Assembly: GCA_003554945.1 (NCBI GenBank)
Contig: PWHN01000102.1
Span: 1-64,000, forward strand
DNA: 64,000 nt
Reading direction: 5' to 3'
DNA from: a bacterium
GTDB lineage: Bacteria > T1Sed10-126
In this document: piece by piece, positions 25,046 through 33,507 of the stretch
Layout: each line of letters opens with the position of its first letter
Position numbering within the stretch: the stretch's first letter is position 1
Made by a program: the position numbers and the translations under genes
The notes under the pieces: model-generated
The model's input: only the letters and a program-made list of their open reading frames with translations
What the model was told of the DNA's origin: nothing
Databases searched by the model: none

Positions 25046-26152
25046 ATGAAAAAAGTTGTTATTTTTGTTTTCCTGATCGCTGCAGCTCTTGCCGGCAGCT
25101 GGTATTACTGGTCGGCCGATGAAGCAACCGGTGAACAGAACCCCCACCAGAGGCAAACTGTCGAACGAGGCGACATCCAATCCAGCGTTACCGCAAGCGG
25201 TAGCGTCGAAGCTCTGCGTGAGGTGGAGATAATGAGCAAGGCCAGCGGTGAAATTTCGGAACTTCCGGTCGATGTCAGCGACCATGTCGAACCCGGTGAT
25301 CTTCTCGCCCGCTTAAATCCTATCGACGAACAACGTCGCATGCGCCAGAGCCGCATCCAGCTTGAAACTGCCGAGGCGGCTTACGATGATGCTCGCGCCC
25401 GCGAGCAGCGTCAGAAGGATCTCTATGACGAGGGAGTAGTTAGTTATGAAGAATACCAGAGCGCACGCTTGGACAAAATCAGGGCTCGCGCAGACCTTGA
25501 AAACCAGGAAATTGAACTGGAACTTGCCCGGCAGCGGCTCGACGATACCGAAATAAGCGCCACTTTCGAAGGACTGGTGGCCGAACGACTTGTCCAGGAG
25601 GGAGAAATAATTACCTCCGGACTCGGAGAAGCCGGGGACGGCACTCCCATCCTCCTTATTGCCGACCTCTCAAAAATGTACGTCAACGCTGCAGTCGATG
25701 AGAGTGATATCGGCGAAATTAGACCGGGCCAGAAGGCGGTAGTTACCGTCGACGCTTATCCACTGCGAGAATTTTCCGGCGAGGTGGAGCGTATCGCTGT
25801 TAAAGGGGTGGTCGAGGGAGGCGTTGTAACTTACGACGTTAAGGTTAATATCACTGACGAAGATGCTTCCGAATATCTCAAGCCCGAAATGACAGCCGAT
25901 GTTGAAATAATCACCGACCAGCGCCGGGACGTTGCGCTCGTCAACGCCGCCGCGCTTCACGGCCAACCGGGGAACTATCAGCTCCTGATTTCGGTGGAAC
26001 CGGAGCAGGATCTGCTCCCCGTTGAGGTCGGTCTACATGACGGTGAAAAAGCCGAAATTACTGACGGTATTGAAATCGGGGACAATTATTATCTGCCCGC
26101 CGAAGGTGATGCCGGTGAGTGGAGTCGACCCGAAGGTCGGGGGCTGTTTTAA
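25046..26152 (+). CDS. MacA/HlyD-type periplasmic adaptor (membrane fusion protein)
   Basis: 368 residues. N-terminal membrane anchor or signal (VVIFVFLIAAALAGSWYYW). Biotinyl-lipoyl-like halves (GSVEALREVEIMSKASGEI and ISATFEGLVAERLV) flank a coiled-coil hairpin (about 90-165). A beta-barrel domain follows. It bridges an inner-membrane ABC exporter to an outer-membrane channel. The next three genes supply exactly those parts with 2-base spacing or overlap. Substrate not predictable; MacAB relatives export macrolides, peptides or lipid-like molecules. Confidence 0.9.
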   Translation: MKKVVIFVFLIAAALAGSWYYWSADEATGEQNPHQRQTVERGDIQSSVTASGSVEALREVEIMSKASGEISELPVDVSDHVEPGDLLARLNPIDEQRRMRQSRIQLETAEAAYDDARAREQRQKDLYDEGVVSYEEYQSARLDKIRARADLENQEIELELARQRLDDTEISATFEGLVAERLVQEGEIITSGLGEAGDGTPILLIADLSKMYVNAAVDESDIGEIRPGQKAVVTVDAYPLREFSGEVERIAVKGVVEGGVVTYDVKVNITDEDASEYLKPEMTADVEIITDQRRDVALVNAAALHGQPGNYQLLISVEPEQDLLPVEVGLHDGEKAEITDGIEIGDNYYLPAEGDAGEWSRPEGRGLF

Positions 26153-26154
26153 CC

Positions 26155-26853
26155 ATGCCGCTTATAAAGTTGAAAGACGTCGTAAAAACCTACCGCATGG
26201 GCAGTCGCGAAATATTTGCCCTGGACCACGTGAACCTGGACATTGAATCAGGTGAATACCTGGCTGTTGTCGGCCCCTCCGGCAGTGGCAAGTCCACGCT
26301 GATGAACATTATCGGTTGTCTCGACCGTTTTGATGCCGGCACCTACCGGCTGGCCGGCGAAAACGTCGATACCCTGAACGACAACGAACTGGCACGTATT
26401 CGTAATCGAAAAATTGGTTTTATCTTCCAGACTTTCAATCTGCTACCACGAATGACAGCTCTCGAAAACGTCAAACTACCGCTGCTTTACCGGGGAACCT
26501 CCAATCCCCGGTCGCAGGCTGAAGCAGTCCTTGAAGACGTCGGCCTCGGGGACAGAATAGACCACCATCCGAATGAACTTTCAGGGGGCCAGCGCCAGCG
26601 TGTTGCAATTGCCCGCGCCCTTGTAACCGACCCTCAGGTCCTGCTTGCTGATGAACCGACCGGTAACCTTGACTCCGCTACCGGGGAAGAAATCCTTGAA
26701 CTTTTCAACAGACTTCATAGTAATGAACGAACAATTATTGTCGTCACACATGAAAAAGAGCTTGCTCAACGCTGTCCCCGACAAATTAACCTCAGGGATG
26801 GAAAAATTACACAAACGGAGGCCCGGGTCGATGCTGCTCTGGAACACGCTTAA
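26155..26853 (+). CDS. MacB/LolD-type ABC transporter ATPase
   Basis: 232 residues. Walker A GPSGSGKST, Q-loop FQTFNLLPRMTALENV (the LolD/MacB/FtsE family mark), signature LSGGQRQRVAIARAL, Walker B VLLADEPTGNLD and H-loop VVTHE are all intact. ATG 26155 begins 2 bases after the adaptor stop. Unlike MacB of Escherichia coli, the ATPase is separate from the permease, as is common in Bacillota. Confidence 0.96.
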   Translation: MPLIKLKDVVKTYRMGSREIFALDHVNLDIESGEYLAVVGPSGSGKSTLMNIIGCLDRFDAGTYRLAGENVDTLNDNELARIRNRKIGFIFQTFNLLPRMTALENVKLPLLYRGTSNPRSQAEAVLEDVGLGDRIDHHPNELSGGQRQRVAIARALVTDPQVLLADEPTGNLDSATGEEILELFNRLHSNERTIIVVTHEKELAQRCPRQINLRDGKITQTEARVDAALEHA

Positions 26854-28042
26854 AATAGCCGGCCGCAGCCTGCTGGGCAGCAAGCTGCGCACAGCCCTTG
26901 CGATGCTTGGTATCGTCATCGGCGTCGGCGCCGTCATTGCTATGCTCGCCATCGCCGCAGGGGCTCAACAGGAAGTTATGCAGCGGGTTGAGCGCATGGG
27001 AGTCAACCTGCTCACAGTTCAACCCGGTGAAAGAGGCTGGCGCGGGCGCTCCGCCGGGGCAGCAGACGTCTTGACTGTCGACGCTGCCCGCACTATTCTC
27101 AACCGCGTTAGCAATACTAGCGCTGTCTCTCCTGTCGTTAACACTAATATCGAACTCATCTATGGCAATAATAACACCAACAGCTCTCTTTACGGTGTCG
27201 CTCCCAGCTACTTCAATATCCGCGACTTTAAGCTTAGCGATGGACGCCTATTTACAGATGACGAAATATTACGCCGGGCTCGCGTTGCAGTTATTGGCGC
27301 TGAAGCAGCCGAAGAGCTATTCGGACCCGTTAACCCGGTTGGTGAAACCATTCGCGCCGGCCGCCGACGGGTGGAGATTATTGGCCTGCTCGAAGAGATG
27401 GGGGGCGGTGGCTGGTTCAATCCCGATGATCAGATCATCATGCCCTACTCAACCGTTAAAAACCAGTTCGCCGGCCAGGACCACCTCGACCAGATCCTTG
27501 TCCAGGGGGTTGACCGCAGCCACCTTGCCAGCATCGAAGAGGAGGTTACTTCCCTTCTTAACAGCTATCTAAACCTCAATCCTGAATCCGATCCGGAAGA
27601 GTTCCACGTCCGCAACCAGGCCGACTTGATAGAAGACGCCGACGCCATGGCCTGGACTTTCACTTTCCTGCTCGGCGGCGTCGCAAGCATTTCACTAATT
27701 GTGGGAGGAATTGGTATTATGAACATTATGCTCGTCACCGTTACCGAACGCACCCGTGAAATCGGTGTCCGCAAAGCTATCGGCGCACGAAAACGGGACA
27801 TCTTAACTCAATTTTTACTTGAAGCCGTCTTCATGTGTTCGCTTGGCGGCCTGCTAGGAGTTCTGCTCGGCCTCGGCGTCTCTCAGACCATCAGTCGCTT
27901 GACTGAATTTACCACCGTCGTTCAGCCAATTGCTGTCCTTATCGCTTTTGGATTCGCAGCAGCCGTAGGCCTCTTCTTTGGCTACTATCCGGCCCGCAAA
28001 GCGGCCGCTCTCCCACCAATTGAGGCGCTCCGCTATGAATAA
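26831..28042 (+). CDS. MacB/FtsX-type ABC transporter permease
   Basis: 403 residues. One N-terminal helix (LRTALAMLGIVIGVGAVIAMLAI region), a periplasmic MacB_PCD domain (about 45-240), then three C-terminal helices with the FtsX pattern (GGIGIMNIMLVTVTERTREIG, KAIGARKRDIL). ATG 26831 follows GGAGG and lies inside the ATPase gene's 3' end. It also overlaps the outer-membrane gene by 8 bases, so translation is coupled along the operon. MacB-type permeases use this shape to drive periplasmic substrate through TolC. Confidence 0.94.
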   Translation: MLLWNTLKIAGRSLLGSKLRTALAMLGIVIGVGAVIAMLAIAAGAQQEVMQRVERMGVNLLTVQPGERGWRGRSAGAADVLTVDAARTILNRVSNTSAVSPVVNTNIELIYGNNNTNSSLYGVAPSYFNIRDFKLSDGRLFTDDEILRRARVAVIGAEAAEELFGPVNPVGETIRAGRRRVEIIGLLEEMGGGGWFNPDDQIIMPYSTVKNQFAGQDHLDQILVQGVDRSHLASIEEEVTSLLNSYLNLNPESDPEEFHVRNQADLIEDADAMAWTFTFLLGGVASISLIVGGIGIMNIMLVTVTERTREIGVRKAIGARKRDILTQFLLEAVFMCSLGGLLGVLLGLGVSQTISRLTEFTTVVQPIAVLIAFGFAAAVGLFFGYYPARKAAALPPIEALRYE

Positions 28043-29555
28043 ATTTATCCGCTTATCGACGATCATTCTCTTTCTCTGTATTGCACTTAATTATTTGCCG
28101 GCTAACGCTGATGACAATTCCCTGGTCCTCGCTACTGCCGCAAACAATCTTGAATTACCCGAAAAAATTACCATAGATGATGTCATCGAAATTGGCCTAA
28201 GTCGTAATCGCGACCTTGAGACAGAAAAATTAAATCTGACAGTTGACCGGGCGCAGATTGAAAGAGAACTGGCCGATTTTGACTACACCTTCGGCCTCGA
28301 CTTTGACGCCTCAGCCCGCCGCGAGGAAGAGACTTATGAGGCCGAAGACCGCGGCGACGTCTACGTTACCCGACGCGAAAGTGAAAGCTTCTCCGCCGGC
28401 CTCGACCGCCAGTTCTTCGACGGCACCACCCTGGGGCTCGATTTTAGCAGCCGCCGCACTGAGACCACTCGCGTTGACGAACGTTTTCGTTCACAGGTCG
28501 GTCTCGATCTCCGACGCCCCCTCCTGCAGGACGCCGGTCGCGAAATTACACAGCTTTCTGTCAATCAAGCCGAAAAAGATTTAGAAATTTCTGAACATCA
28601 ACTGCGCGGCTTCGTCTCCTCGCTGGTCCGTGACCTCAAGGAACATTACTGGAATTTCTTTCTCGCTCATAAACAGCTACAAGTCCATGAAGATGCACTG
28701 GAGCTCGCCCGTGAACAACTGCAGGAAGTTAAAAAAAGAATTGATGTCGGCACCCTGCCCCAACTGGAACTGGCCGCCGCTGAAGCCGACATGGCACGGC
28801 AGAAAGAACGTCTTATCGACGCCCGCACTCGCCGCGATCTGGCCCGGCTCGAACTGCTTCACCTGATGAATATTGATCCTGATGAAAAAAAGGACAACCC
28901 GCAACCCGCTACATCGCCTCAACCTGAAGTTGAAGAGCTGTCCAAACAACAACAATTACTGGAATACGCACTTACACATCGCCCTGAACTTGACGAGTCG
29001 CTGCTCCGTCTTGAAAATCAGGAGCTGAACGTCGTCCGCACGGCTAACGGACTTTTGCCACGCCTTGATTTCTTTGTCAACCTCGGCCAGACAGGCTTTG
29101 CAAACTCTTTCTCACGCTCTATTGATGACCTCGACGGCGATAATTATAGTCTTTCCGGCGGCCTCAACTTTGAATACTCATTTGGCAACCGGGCCGCTGA
29201 ATCTCAACACGAACAGGCGGAAACGCAGAAAGAACAGCAACAACTGGCCCTCGCTAACCTGCGCGACCTCGTCACAAAAGACGTCCGTAGTTCCAACTTA
29301 GAGGTTGAACGAGCCCGCCGGCAGGTTGAAGCCACCGAAGCCACACGCCATCAGAATCAGCGCGCTCTTGAGGCTGAATTGACAAAACTTGCCCACGGCC
29401 GCTCTACTTCCCGCCAGGTCGCCAGTGCCCGCCAGGACCTGACCGAAAGCGAACTCTCCGTCCTCGAAGCACACGTCGACCTTAACCGCGCACATACGGC
29501 TCTCCTCCACCACTCGGCACAGCTCCTCTCCCACCAAAACATCCAGCTCCCTTAA
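28035..29555 (+). CDS. TolC family outer-membrane efflux protein
   Basis: 506 residues. Signal peptide about 1-24, with cleavage after ANA. Two repeats of the OEP type are built of long coiled-coil helices (LSVNQAEKDLEISEHQLR, and in the second half LEVERARRQVEATEATRHQN) and beta segments for a trimeric barrel (SFSAGLDRQFFDGTTLGLDF). Completes the adaptor-ATPase-permease set, so the operon encodes a whole tripartite exporter across both membranes. It is further proof of an outer membrane. Starts in an 8-base overlap with the permease. Confidence 0.92.
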   Translation: MNKFIRLSTIILFLCIALNYLPANADDNSLVLATAANNLELPEKITIDDVIEIGLSRNRDLETEKLNLTVDRAQIERELADFDYTFGLDFDASARREEETYEAEDRGDVYVTRRESESFSAGLDRQFFDGTTLGLDFSSRRTETTRVDERFRSQVGLDLRRPLLQDAGREITQLSVNQAEKDLEISEHQLRGFVSSLVRDLKEHYWNFFLAHKQLQVHEDALELAREQLQEVKKRIDVGTLPQLELAAAEADMARQKERLIDARTRRDLARLELLHLMNIDPDEKKDNPQPATSPQPEVEELSKQQQLLEYALTHRPELDESLLRLENQELNVVRTANGLLPRLDFFVNLGQTGFANSFSRSIDDLDGDNYSLSGGLNFEYSFGNRAAESQHEQAETQKEQQQLALANLRDLVTKDVRSSNLEVERARRQVEATEATRHQNQRALEAELTKLAHGRSTSRQVASARQDLTESELSVLEAHVDLNRAHTALLHHSAQLLSHQNIQLP

Positions 29556-29639
29556 CAAAACAGACCGGTCGTCTCCCCCCACCCCGCTCAACTTTTTTCC
29601 TCCCCCTTGATCAATTCCCCCAGTAAATCTTATTTTTCA

Positions 29640-29673
29640 GTGATATGATTAAGCTAGAACTTAATCAAATTAC
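29640..29673. promoter_or_regulatory. 34-bp palindrome, candidate operator 1
   Basis: TGATTAAG and CTTAATCA pair perfectly around 6 bases. The symmetry extends outward, with two mismatches per arm, to GT and AC at the ends. Same length, core and loop size as the palindrome at 29793-29826. Located 85 bases after the TolC-like gene and about 170 before the ArsR-like gene. Confidence 0.65.
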
Positions 29674-29772
29674 TAAAAACTTATTTTGTATATATTTTAG
29701 CTTCAACATCACTAAAAAGCTCATAAAGGATATATTAGTTAGTTACGGCAATATTTTTCACAAAAAATTTTG

Positions 29773-29802
29773 TTTTCATCTAAAGATTTTATGTGATATA
29801 GT
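29773..29802 (+). promoter_or_regulatory. Promoter overlapping operator 2
   Basis: TTTTCA (29773-29778), 18-base spacer, TATAGT (29797-29802). The -10 box lies within the palindrome 29793-29826, so a bound regulator would block it. Motif match is moderate. Confidence 0.45.
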
Positions 29803-29826
29803 TAAGTTGTAGCTTAATTATATCAC
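29793..29826. promoter_or_regulatory. 34-bp palindrome, candidate operator 2
   Basis: GTGATATA...TATATCAC outer arms with TTAAG/CTTAA inner arms around a 6-base centre, one mismatched pair in 14. It ends 16 bases before the start codon of the ArsR-like gene; the ribosome site GGGAGGG follows directly. Probable autoregulatory operator. Confidence 0.7.
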
Positions 29827-29842
29827 ACGGGAGGGATTCGAG

Positions 29843-30391
29843 ATGGAGGCTGAGGATGATTTTGAGGGGGTTAGGTTGCGGAGTATGTTGAAGGCGCTGG
29901 GGGGAAGGATAAAATTTAAGATAATCCAGCAGCTTGATAAATCGCCGGCTTATCCGAAGGAGCTGGCGGCTGAGTTTAATTTGAGTCGCAGTGACGTCTC
30001 TCAGCACCTGAAAGAACTCAGAAAACTGGGTTTTGTGGAGTGGGATCACCCGTTAGATGACGACGATCGTTTTCGACTCTACCAGATCCAGCAGCCGCTC
30101 CCCTCCCTAAAGCATCAGGTATTGATTGAATTATTAAGCACCGCCGAGGAAGAAGAACTGGAACAGCGGGAAGAATCAAAAGTTGAAGAGAGAGCAGCCC
30201 TGCAAAAACAGATTGAAGCAAAAAAGCGAGAAAAGTTAAGGACTACGTTAAAAGCAATAGCAGCACACACGCAGCTACCGGCGGGAATGTTTGGCAGAGC
30301 ACAGCAAGAACTGCGAAACGAATTGCGCGAACTAAAGGATGAGATCGCCCGGCTTTCCGCAAAAGAATTTGAAATTTACGACAGCACATGA
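29843..30391 (+). CDS. ArsR-like winged-helix transcriptional regulator with C-terminal coiled coil
   Basis: 182 residues. Winged helix at about 10-80: LKALGGRIKFKIIQQL, AAEFNLSRSDVSQHLKELRK recognition helix, then a wing. It lacks an evident metal-binding Cys motif of classic ArsR. The C-terminal ~90 residues are charged helices (EEEELEQREESKVEE, ELRNELRELKDEI) likely for dimerisation or ligand sensing. GGGAGGG precedes the ATG. Two matching 34-bp palindromes upstream suggest it represses itself. It follows the tripartite exporter operon on the same strand and may control it, but no palindrome was found before the adaptor gene. Confidence 0.8.
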   Translation: MEAEDDFEGVRLRSMLKALGGRIKFKIIQQLDKSPAYPKELAAEFNLSRSDVSQHLKELRKLGFVEWDHPLDDDDRFRLYQIQQPLPSLKHQVLIELLSTAEEEELEQREESKVEERAALQKQIEAKKREKLRTTLKAIAAHTQLPAGMFGRAQQELRNELRELKDEIARLSAKEFEIYDST

Positions 30392-30583
30392 GGTTAAATT
30401 GTAGTTGCCCGGAGATACTCCGGCCTGTCAAATCTCCGAATTATTAAAATTAATGACCAGCCCCCTCCAGGGCTACTAATTTTCTATCAGCCCGACTTCG
30501 AAGGAACTAAAATCTGCTGACAGATTTCAAAGGATCGTAAGTGTTTAGCGCCCACAACGTTAGTGCGGGTTTGATCCCATGAT

Positions 30584-30725
30584 CGTCATTGCGGACTACG
30601 ATCCGCAATCCATTTTTTCCCCCCTTTGTCTTTCCCCTCTTCAAGGAGGGAAAAGGAAAGGGAATAGTCTTGAACGATAACCGTTTAAAATTCAAGATGG
30701 ATTCCGGCTCGGGGGCCGGAATGAC
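30584..30725. repeat. Dispersed composite palindromic repeat, copy 3
   Basis: CATTGCGG..CCGCAAT, then CCCCTCTTCAAGGAGGG with AAAAGGAAAGGG, then the 41-base block shared exactly with 21531-21571, ending in GATTCCGG..CCGGAATGACA. The rest of the 30392-30750 gap shows nothing recognisable. Confidence 0.8.
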
Positions 30726-30750
30726 AAGCTGTTTAAAGGGACCCGATTAT

Positions 30751-31542
30751 TCAGTCAAGTAATTTTGAGGCAGAGGTTGCAGTTTCACCTTCGTGAACGA
30801 TGGCAGCGATCGCCCGCAGCATGGCCTGGGGATTCGCATGTTGAAAGACATTGCGGCCAATGCTTACACCGGCGCCTCCGGCTTCCATAGCGGCTTCAAC
30901 CATCCGCAAAATATCGATGTCTGTGTCCATTTTTTCGCCGCCGGCAATTAAGACCGGAATCGGGCAACCCTCTACCACCTGACGGAAACTTTCAACCTCG
31001 CCGGTGAACGAAACCTTTACCAGGTCAGCACCCAGTTCCGCAGCTATTCGGGCGGCGTGTTTTACATTTTTTACGTCATGCTCGTCTTCAATCTCAGGAC
31101 CACGGGTGTACATCATAGCAAGCAGAGGCATCCCCCATTCGGCGGCACGACAGGCGACTTCACCGAGATCCTTAAGCATTTCGGCTTCTTCACGGGAGCC
31201 AATATTAATATGAACGCTGACCCCATCCGCCCCCGTTTTCACTGCTCGCTCAACAGTGTTAACCAGAACCTTTGCGTTGGGATCCGGCCCCCAGACAGTG
31301 CTGCCGGAGAGGTGCAGAATAAGCCCAACATCCTTGCCATACTGGCGGTGACCATGCAGCGGAAGCCCCTGGTGACCGAGCACAGCATCAGCGCCGCCCT
31401 TGACAACAAAATTAACCATCTCCCGCATGTTTTCAATACCGGGGATAGGACCAACGGTCACACCGTGGTCCATGGGAACTATGACAGCCTTTTTATTCTC
31501 GCGATCCATCAGACGTTCCAGACGAATATTTTTACCAATCAT
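30751..31542 (-). CDS. 2-amino-3,7-dideoxy-D-threo-hept-6-ulosonate synthase (ADH synthase) / class I aldolase family
   Basis: 263 residues. Strong resemblance to the archaeal-type ADH synthase: AVIVPMDHGVTVGPI, YGKDVGLILHLSGST, GADGVSVHINIGS, GMPLLAMMYTRG and the Schiff-base Lys in DLVKVSFTGE, followed by VLIAGGEK and SIGRNVFQH. In archaea it starts the alternative route to 3-dehydroquinate from aspartate semialdehyde. Related class I fructose-bisphosphate aldolases share the fold. No partner dehydroquinate synthase II is in the window. ATG 31542 is preferred since AGGGGTG precedes it by 9 bases; GTG 31554 overlaps that site. Confidence 0.85.
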   Translation of the reverse strand: MIGKNIRLERLMDRENKKAVIVPMDHGVTVGPIPGIENMREMVNFVVKGGADAVLGHQGLPLHGHRQYGKDVGLILHLSGSTVWGPDPNAKVLVNTVERAVKTGADGVSVHINIGSREEAEMLKDLGEVACRAAEWGMPLLAMMYTRGPEIEDEHDVKNVKHAARIAAELGADLVKVSFTGEVESFRQVVEGCPIPVLIAGGEKMDTDIDILRMVEAAMEAGGAGVSIGRNVFQHANPQAMLRAIAAIVHEGETATSASKLLD

Positions 31543-31675
31543 TTTATTAAACACCCCTATTTATTAAAATATAGAAAAATGTAACTGTTCACCTACTGAA
31601 GTTTTGCAGTTTCCCCATTCTGAGGACCAAGTTTACGCTATTTAGAAGCCACCTGCAAATGTTTTTCTCATTCTC

Positions 31676-31747
31676 GGTTGCCCTCCAGGCAACCTCTGAG
31701 GTATAGCCGGTTGCAAACCAGGCCCTCGTGGCCTGCAACCGGCTATA
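31676..31747. repeat. Tandem strong hairpins in the gap before the ADH synthase gene
   Basis: GGTTGCC/GGCAACC (31676-31694) is followed by a perfect 14-bp inverted repeat (TATAGCCGGTTGCA at 31702-31715 with its complement at 31734-31747) enclosing GGCC/GGCC. No T-run follows on either strand, so it is not a normal terminator. It shares the words GAGGTATA and CTCGTGGCC with the element at 14886-15023. The rest of 31543-31915 has no gene. Confidence 0.6.
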
Positions 31748-31915
31748 ATTCCGAAAAACCCCTGCCGGTAACTTCCTGTGTGCTTCCAAAGATTCATCTT
31801 CACTCTTTTGTAGCGGTTTTTCCTTGTATGCTCGATTAAGTGCTCAGAAGAAAGAGAAAATAAGATATGGGCGATCCTGCTTGCAAAACAGAAAACTCTA
31901 GCAAAATATAAAAAT

Positions 31916-33289
31916 TTAATCTTTCTCTTTCGGCTCGGCAAACAGGTAGCGGTAAGAGAGTATCTCATCCAGACGATCAATCCCGCGGCCAACGCCGTAG
32001 TAATCGAATCCCATCTCAATCAGCTCTTCCATGGGCAGACAGTTGCGGCCGTCAAAAATTACTGGCCGCTTCAGCCATTCTTTCACCTTCTTATAATCCA
32101 GCTCCAGAAACTCGTCCCATTCAGTGAACAAAATCAGTGCGTCCATTCCCCGCAGGGCTTCTTCAGGCGATTCAGCCCAATCAACGTCACGAATCACCTG
32201 CCGGGCATTTTCCATCGCTATGGGATCGTAGGCGCTGACCTCGATCCCCTCGGCCTGCAAATCATGAATAATATCAATTGAAGGCGCCTCGCGCATATCA
32301 TCGGTCTCCGGCTTGAAAGCAACTCCAAGCGCACCAACCTGTAGGTCCTCTTCTTCGGGCAGGGTACTGACAATTTTGCGGGCGAACCGTTTACGCTGGG
32401 CGTGGTTAACGCCAATAACCGAGTTCAATATCTGGGACTGATAGCCGGCCTGACCGGCAATTTCAACCAGTGCCTCAGTATCCTTGGGAAAACAACTGCC
32501 CCCATAACCAATACCGGCACCGAGAAAGTCACGGTTTATCCGGTGGTCCAGTCCCATACCTTCAGCAACTTCAACAACGTCAGCGCCGACCATCTCACAG
32601 ACGTTAGAAATTTCGTTAATAAAAGAAATTTTAGTGGCCAAAAATGCGTTGGAGGCGTATTTGATCATCTCCGCCGTCCGCAGACCTGTCTTGAGCACAG
32701 GACAGTCGAGAGAGGAGTATAGTTCCGCTGTGAAATCGCAGGCCGAACCGTCTTCTGAACCAACTATGACCCGATCGGGTTCCATAAAATCACCAACGGC
32801 CGACCCCTCGCGTAAAAACTCAGGGTTGGAGACTACTTCAACCTTAGCCTCAGTATCAGACCGTTCTTCAAGAGCAGAGTTGACCTGTTTGTAAACAAGT
32901 TCCCCGGTTCCCACGGGCACGGTGCTTTTGTTTATGACTACGGTATCGGACTCTATGTTAGCGCCGATCATCTCGGCAGCACTGAGCACATACTGAATAT
33001 CACAGGAGCCGTCGGCTCGTTTTGGCGTTCCAACGGCAATAATTATGCCGTCCTGGCCGGTCAAAGCTTCCGCCTCGTTAGTGGTAAAATTTAGATTTCC
33101 CGACTCCACGGCGGGCGACAGGATATCCTCCAGCCCGGGCTCATATATTGGTATTTTTCCCCGGCGCAATTGCGCCACTTTTTCCTCATCTACGTCAAAC
33201 AGAGTCACCTGCGCACCGAGGTCGGCAAGGCAGGTTCCGGCAACAAGGCCGACATAGCCGCTACCCATAACAGCAATCTTCTTGTCCAA
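31916..33289 (-). CDS. UDP-glucose 6-dehydrogenase
   Basis: 457 residues. It oxidises UDP-glucose to UDP-glucuronate with two NAD+, for surface polysaccharide. NAD fold IAVMGSGYVGLVAG, TVVINKSTVPVGTG, FLREGSAVGDF, catalytic Cys in GYGGSCFPKDT, and a C-terminal UDP-binding Rossmann domain (LGVAFKPETDDMREAPS). AAAGGAG lies 8 bases before TTG 33289; GTG 33298 overlaps the site. No polysaccharide cluster surrounds it, so it stands alone here. Confidence 0.95.
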   Translation of the reverse strand: MDKKIAVMGSGYVGLVAGTCLADLGAQVTLFDVDEEKVAQLRRGKIPIYEPGLEDILSPAVESGNLNFTTNEAEALTGQDGIIIAVGTPKRADGSCDIQYVLSAAEMIGANIESDTVVINKSTVPVGTGELVYKQVNSALEERSDTEAKVEVVSNPEFLREGSAVGDFMEPDRVIVGSEDGSACDFTAELYSSLDCPVLKTGLRTAEMIKYASNAFLATKISFINEISNVCEMVGADVVEVAEGMGLDHRINRDFLGAGIGYGGSCFPKDTEALVEIAGQAGYQSQILNSVIGVNHAQRKRFARKIVSTLPEEEDLQVGALGVAFKPETDDMREAPSIDIIHDLQAEGIEVSAYDPIAMENARQVIRDVDWAESPEEALRGMDALILFTEWDEFLELDYKKVKEWLKRPVIFDGRNCLPMEELIEMGFDYYGVGRGIDRLDEILSYRYLFAEPKEKD

Positions 33290-33328
33290 ATTGAACACTC
33301 CTTTACTTGGTGATTAATTTAAGACAGA

Positions 33329-33357
33329 ATTATAACGATTAATCTGATTTTAGTCAG
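33329..33357 (-). promoter_or_regulatory. Promoter for the UDP-glucose dehydrogenase gene
   Basis: On the minus strand CTGACT, a 17-base spacer and a perfect TATAAT (33334-33329), about 40 bases before the TTG start codon. Confidence 0.65.
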
Positions 33358-33384
33358 CGTCTTTATAGGTTTTCGCAAAATCTA

Positions 33385-33452
33385 CCGCAGGGTTCCAAAA
33401 TTCCTTCCCCCCCTGGAGGTGGAAGGTTAGGATGGGGGGATAAAGGGTGGGG
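33385..33452. repeat. CCTTCCCCCCCTGGAGGTGGAAGG repeat
   Basis: Hairpin-forming GC block related to the CCTCTCCCCTGGAGGGAGAGG repeats at 40480-40552 and 53470-53554, followed by GATGGGGGGATAAAGGGTGGGG. Noncoding. Confidence 0.55.
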
Positions 33453-33507
33453 AAATTTTTTGAAGTACACTCAATTCTTATTTTTGTACGCTGCGAGGTG
33501 TTACAGA

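Noticed and set aside
26645-26830. 62-codon N-terminal extension of the MacB-type permease
   Set aside because: Lies wholly inside the ATPase gene; ATG 26831 after GGAGG gives the usual permease start before the first membrane helix.
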